Part shown: in pieces, positions 4,334 to 5,016 of the stretch
How the letters are laid out: every line of letters begins with the position of its first letter
Position numbering within the stretch: position 1 is the stretch's first letter
Assembly (NCBI GenBank): GCA_007125255.1
Contig: SLDM01000353.1
Span: forward strand, 1 to 5,016
Source of the DNA: Phycisphaerales bacterium
Lineage (GTDB): Bacteria; Planctomycetota; Phycisphaerae; Phycisphaerales; SM1A02
Length of the DNA: 5,016 nucleotides
Direction: 5' to 3'
Notes under the pieces: model-generated
The model's input: only the letters and a program-made list of their open reading frames with translations
Database searches by the model: none
What the model was told of the DNA's origin: nothing
Program-made: the position numbers and the translations under genes

Positions 4334-5016
4334 TCAACGCTTCTTGCGCAGCACCTTCTTTTTCTTCTTCCGAACCACCTTCTTTCGGCGTGTCGCGGCC
4401 GGAGCAACCTTCTCGAAGAGCTCCGTGTCGGCGGCATCGCCGGCTTCATCATCTTCAGCCCGGGGCAGTCGATCCTCGACGATCACCACATCATCATCGC
4501 GATCGAGTGAGCCGTTCGGACTCGATGACTTTTTCTTGCGGCCGACGAAATTGCCCTCCTCATCGAGTACCTGGTCGGCCTTCGCGGTCTTTTCTTCCGC
4601 CTGCTTGAGCAGCGCCTCGTAGATCTCCTTCGCGCTCGCGCCGGTGATCGCTTCACAGCTTCGCGCGATCTCTCCGATGTACCGCTCGAAGATGCCGCGC
4701 CGTTCGGATTCGTGCTGCATGCGCTTGCGCCGGCGGAGGTAGATGCCGAGCTTGCGGCCGCACTCCTGCAGGGCGAGCTTCATCTCCTTGCGGATCTCGT
4801 CGTAATCGGCGATCGCTTCCTTCGACTCGCTGGTGAACGGGACCCAGACGCTGGCCATATGAATCATGACGACCAGCGGACCGACGGGCAGGGCTTTCTT
4901 CGGCTGGGACAGGCCGTAGTTCTTCCAGTCGGTCTCGACGACGGCCTTGAAGCTCATGCAGCCGGACTGCTGGTAGAGCAGCGGTACGCGGTTGGCGAAG
5001 CGGATGACGCGCGCGG
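4334..5016 (-). CDS. top6B: DNA topoisomerase VI subunit B, 3' part
   Basis: These are the last 226 residues of the ATPase subunit of topoisomerase VI, whose GHKL ATP-binding domain and start lie beyond the window edge. The frame runs through the window end, so the internal Met at 4957 is not the start. The transducer domain is recognisable: RFANRVPLLYQQSGC (in-window 5-19), WKNYGLSQ (30-37), VMIHMASVWVPFTSESKEAIA (50-69 with K65 the probable switch lysine contacting ATP), and the long helix that links to subunit A (about 71-122). From about residue 140 the sequence leaves the family core: an acidic, probably disordered linker (171-200) ends in a tail of alternating RRKK/KKKKK clusters (209-226). 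Archaeal relatives have about 500-620 residues and mostly lack such a tail. Gene order B then A is the usual operon arrangement. Confidence 0.94.
   Translation of the reverse strand, partial: ARVIRFANRVPLLYQQSGCMSFKAVVETDWKNYGLSQPKKALPVGPLVVMIHMASVWVPFTSESKEAIADYDEIRKEMKLALQECGRKLGIYLRRRKRMQHESERRGIFERYIGEIARSCEAITGASAKEIYEALLKQAEEKTAKADQVLDEEGNFVGRKKKSSSPNGSLDRDDDVVIVEDRLPRAEDDEAGDAADTELFEKVAPAATRRKKVVRKKKKKVLRKKR

Noticed and set aside
3449..4510. 353-residue plus-strand open frame antisense to the topoisomerase genes
   Set aside because: It mirrors the coding bias of subunit A on the opposite strand, crosses the B/A gene gap, and shows no recognisable domain or start signal.

Overview
This is a GC-rich bacterial chromosomal window with seven protein genes in two convergent blocks. 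No tRNA, rRNA, CRISPR array or insertion sequence was seen. The organism is most likely a bacterium of the Planctomycetota (Phycisphaerae-like). That is an inference from three things: a bacterial-style metabolic and signalling gene set beside an archaeal-type DNA topoisomerase VI pair, several genes without a Shine-Dalgarno site, and short degenerate intergenic repeats. Another GC-rich phylum that carries topoisomerase VI is not excluded.

Plus-strand block (1-2200). The order is: the 3' end of a biotin-dependent acyl-CoA carboxylase carboxyltransferase subunit (methylcrotonyl/propionyl type); a small Rieske [2Fe-2S] ferredoxin; a half-size, five-helix EamA/DMT membrane protein; and a classical short-chain dehydrogenase/reductase (SDR). 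These genes are unlikely to form a single tight operon. A promoter-like -10 box and a good ribosome binding site precede the Rieske gene. A hairpin and a heptanucleotide repeat tract separate it from the EamA gene. The SDR gene has a -10 box placed so that its transcript would be leaderless.

Minus-strand block (5016-2259). The 3' part of topoisomerase VI subunit B comes first, then subunit A after a 57-base gap. After a 188-base gap with a -10-like box and strong hairpin potential comes an orphan response regulator with a receiver domain and an ANTAR RNA-binding domain. TopVI-A and TopVI-B form the A2B2 ATP-dependent type IIB topoisomerase that relaxes and decatenates DNA. The regulator probably acts by transcription antitermination rather than DNA binding. 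Whether it is linked to the topoisomerase is unknown. The SDR and regulator genes meet tail to tail over a hairpin at about 2230-2266.

The points most worth following are the bacterial topoisomerase VI with lysine-rich tails on both subunits, two heptamer repeat tracts beside gene starts, a -10-like motif shared by three promoters (one leaderless), and the structured leader of the ANTAR regulator. No wholly new multi-gene system is evident.
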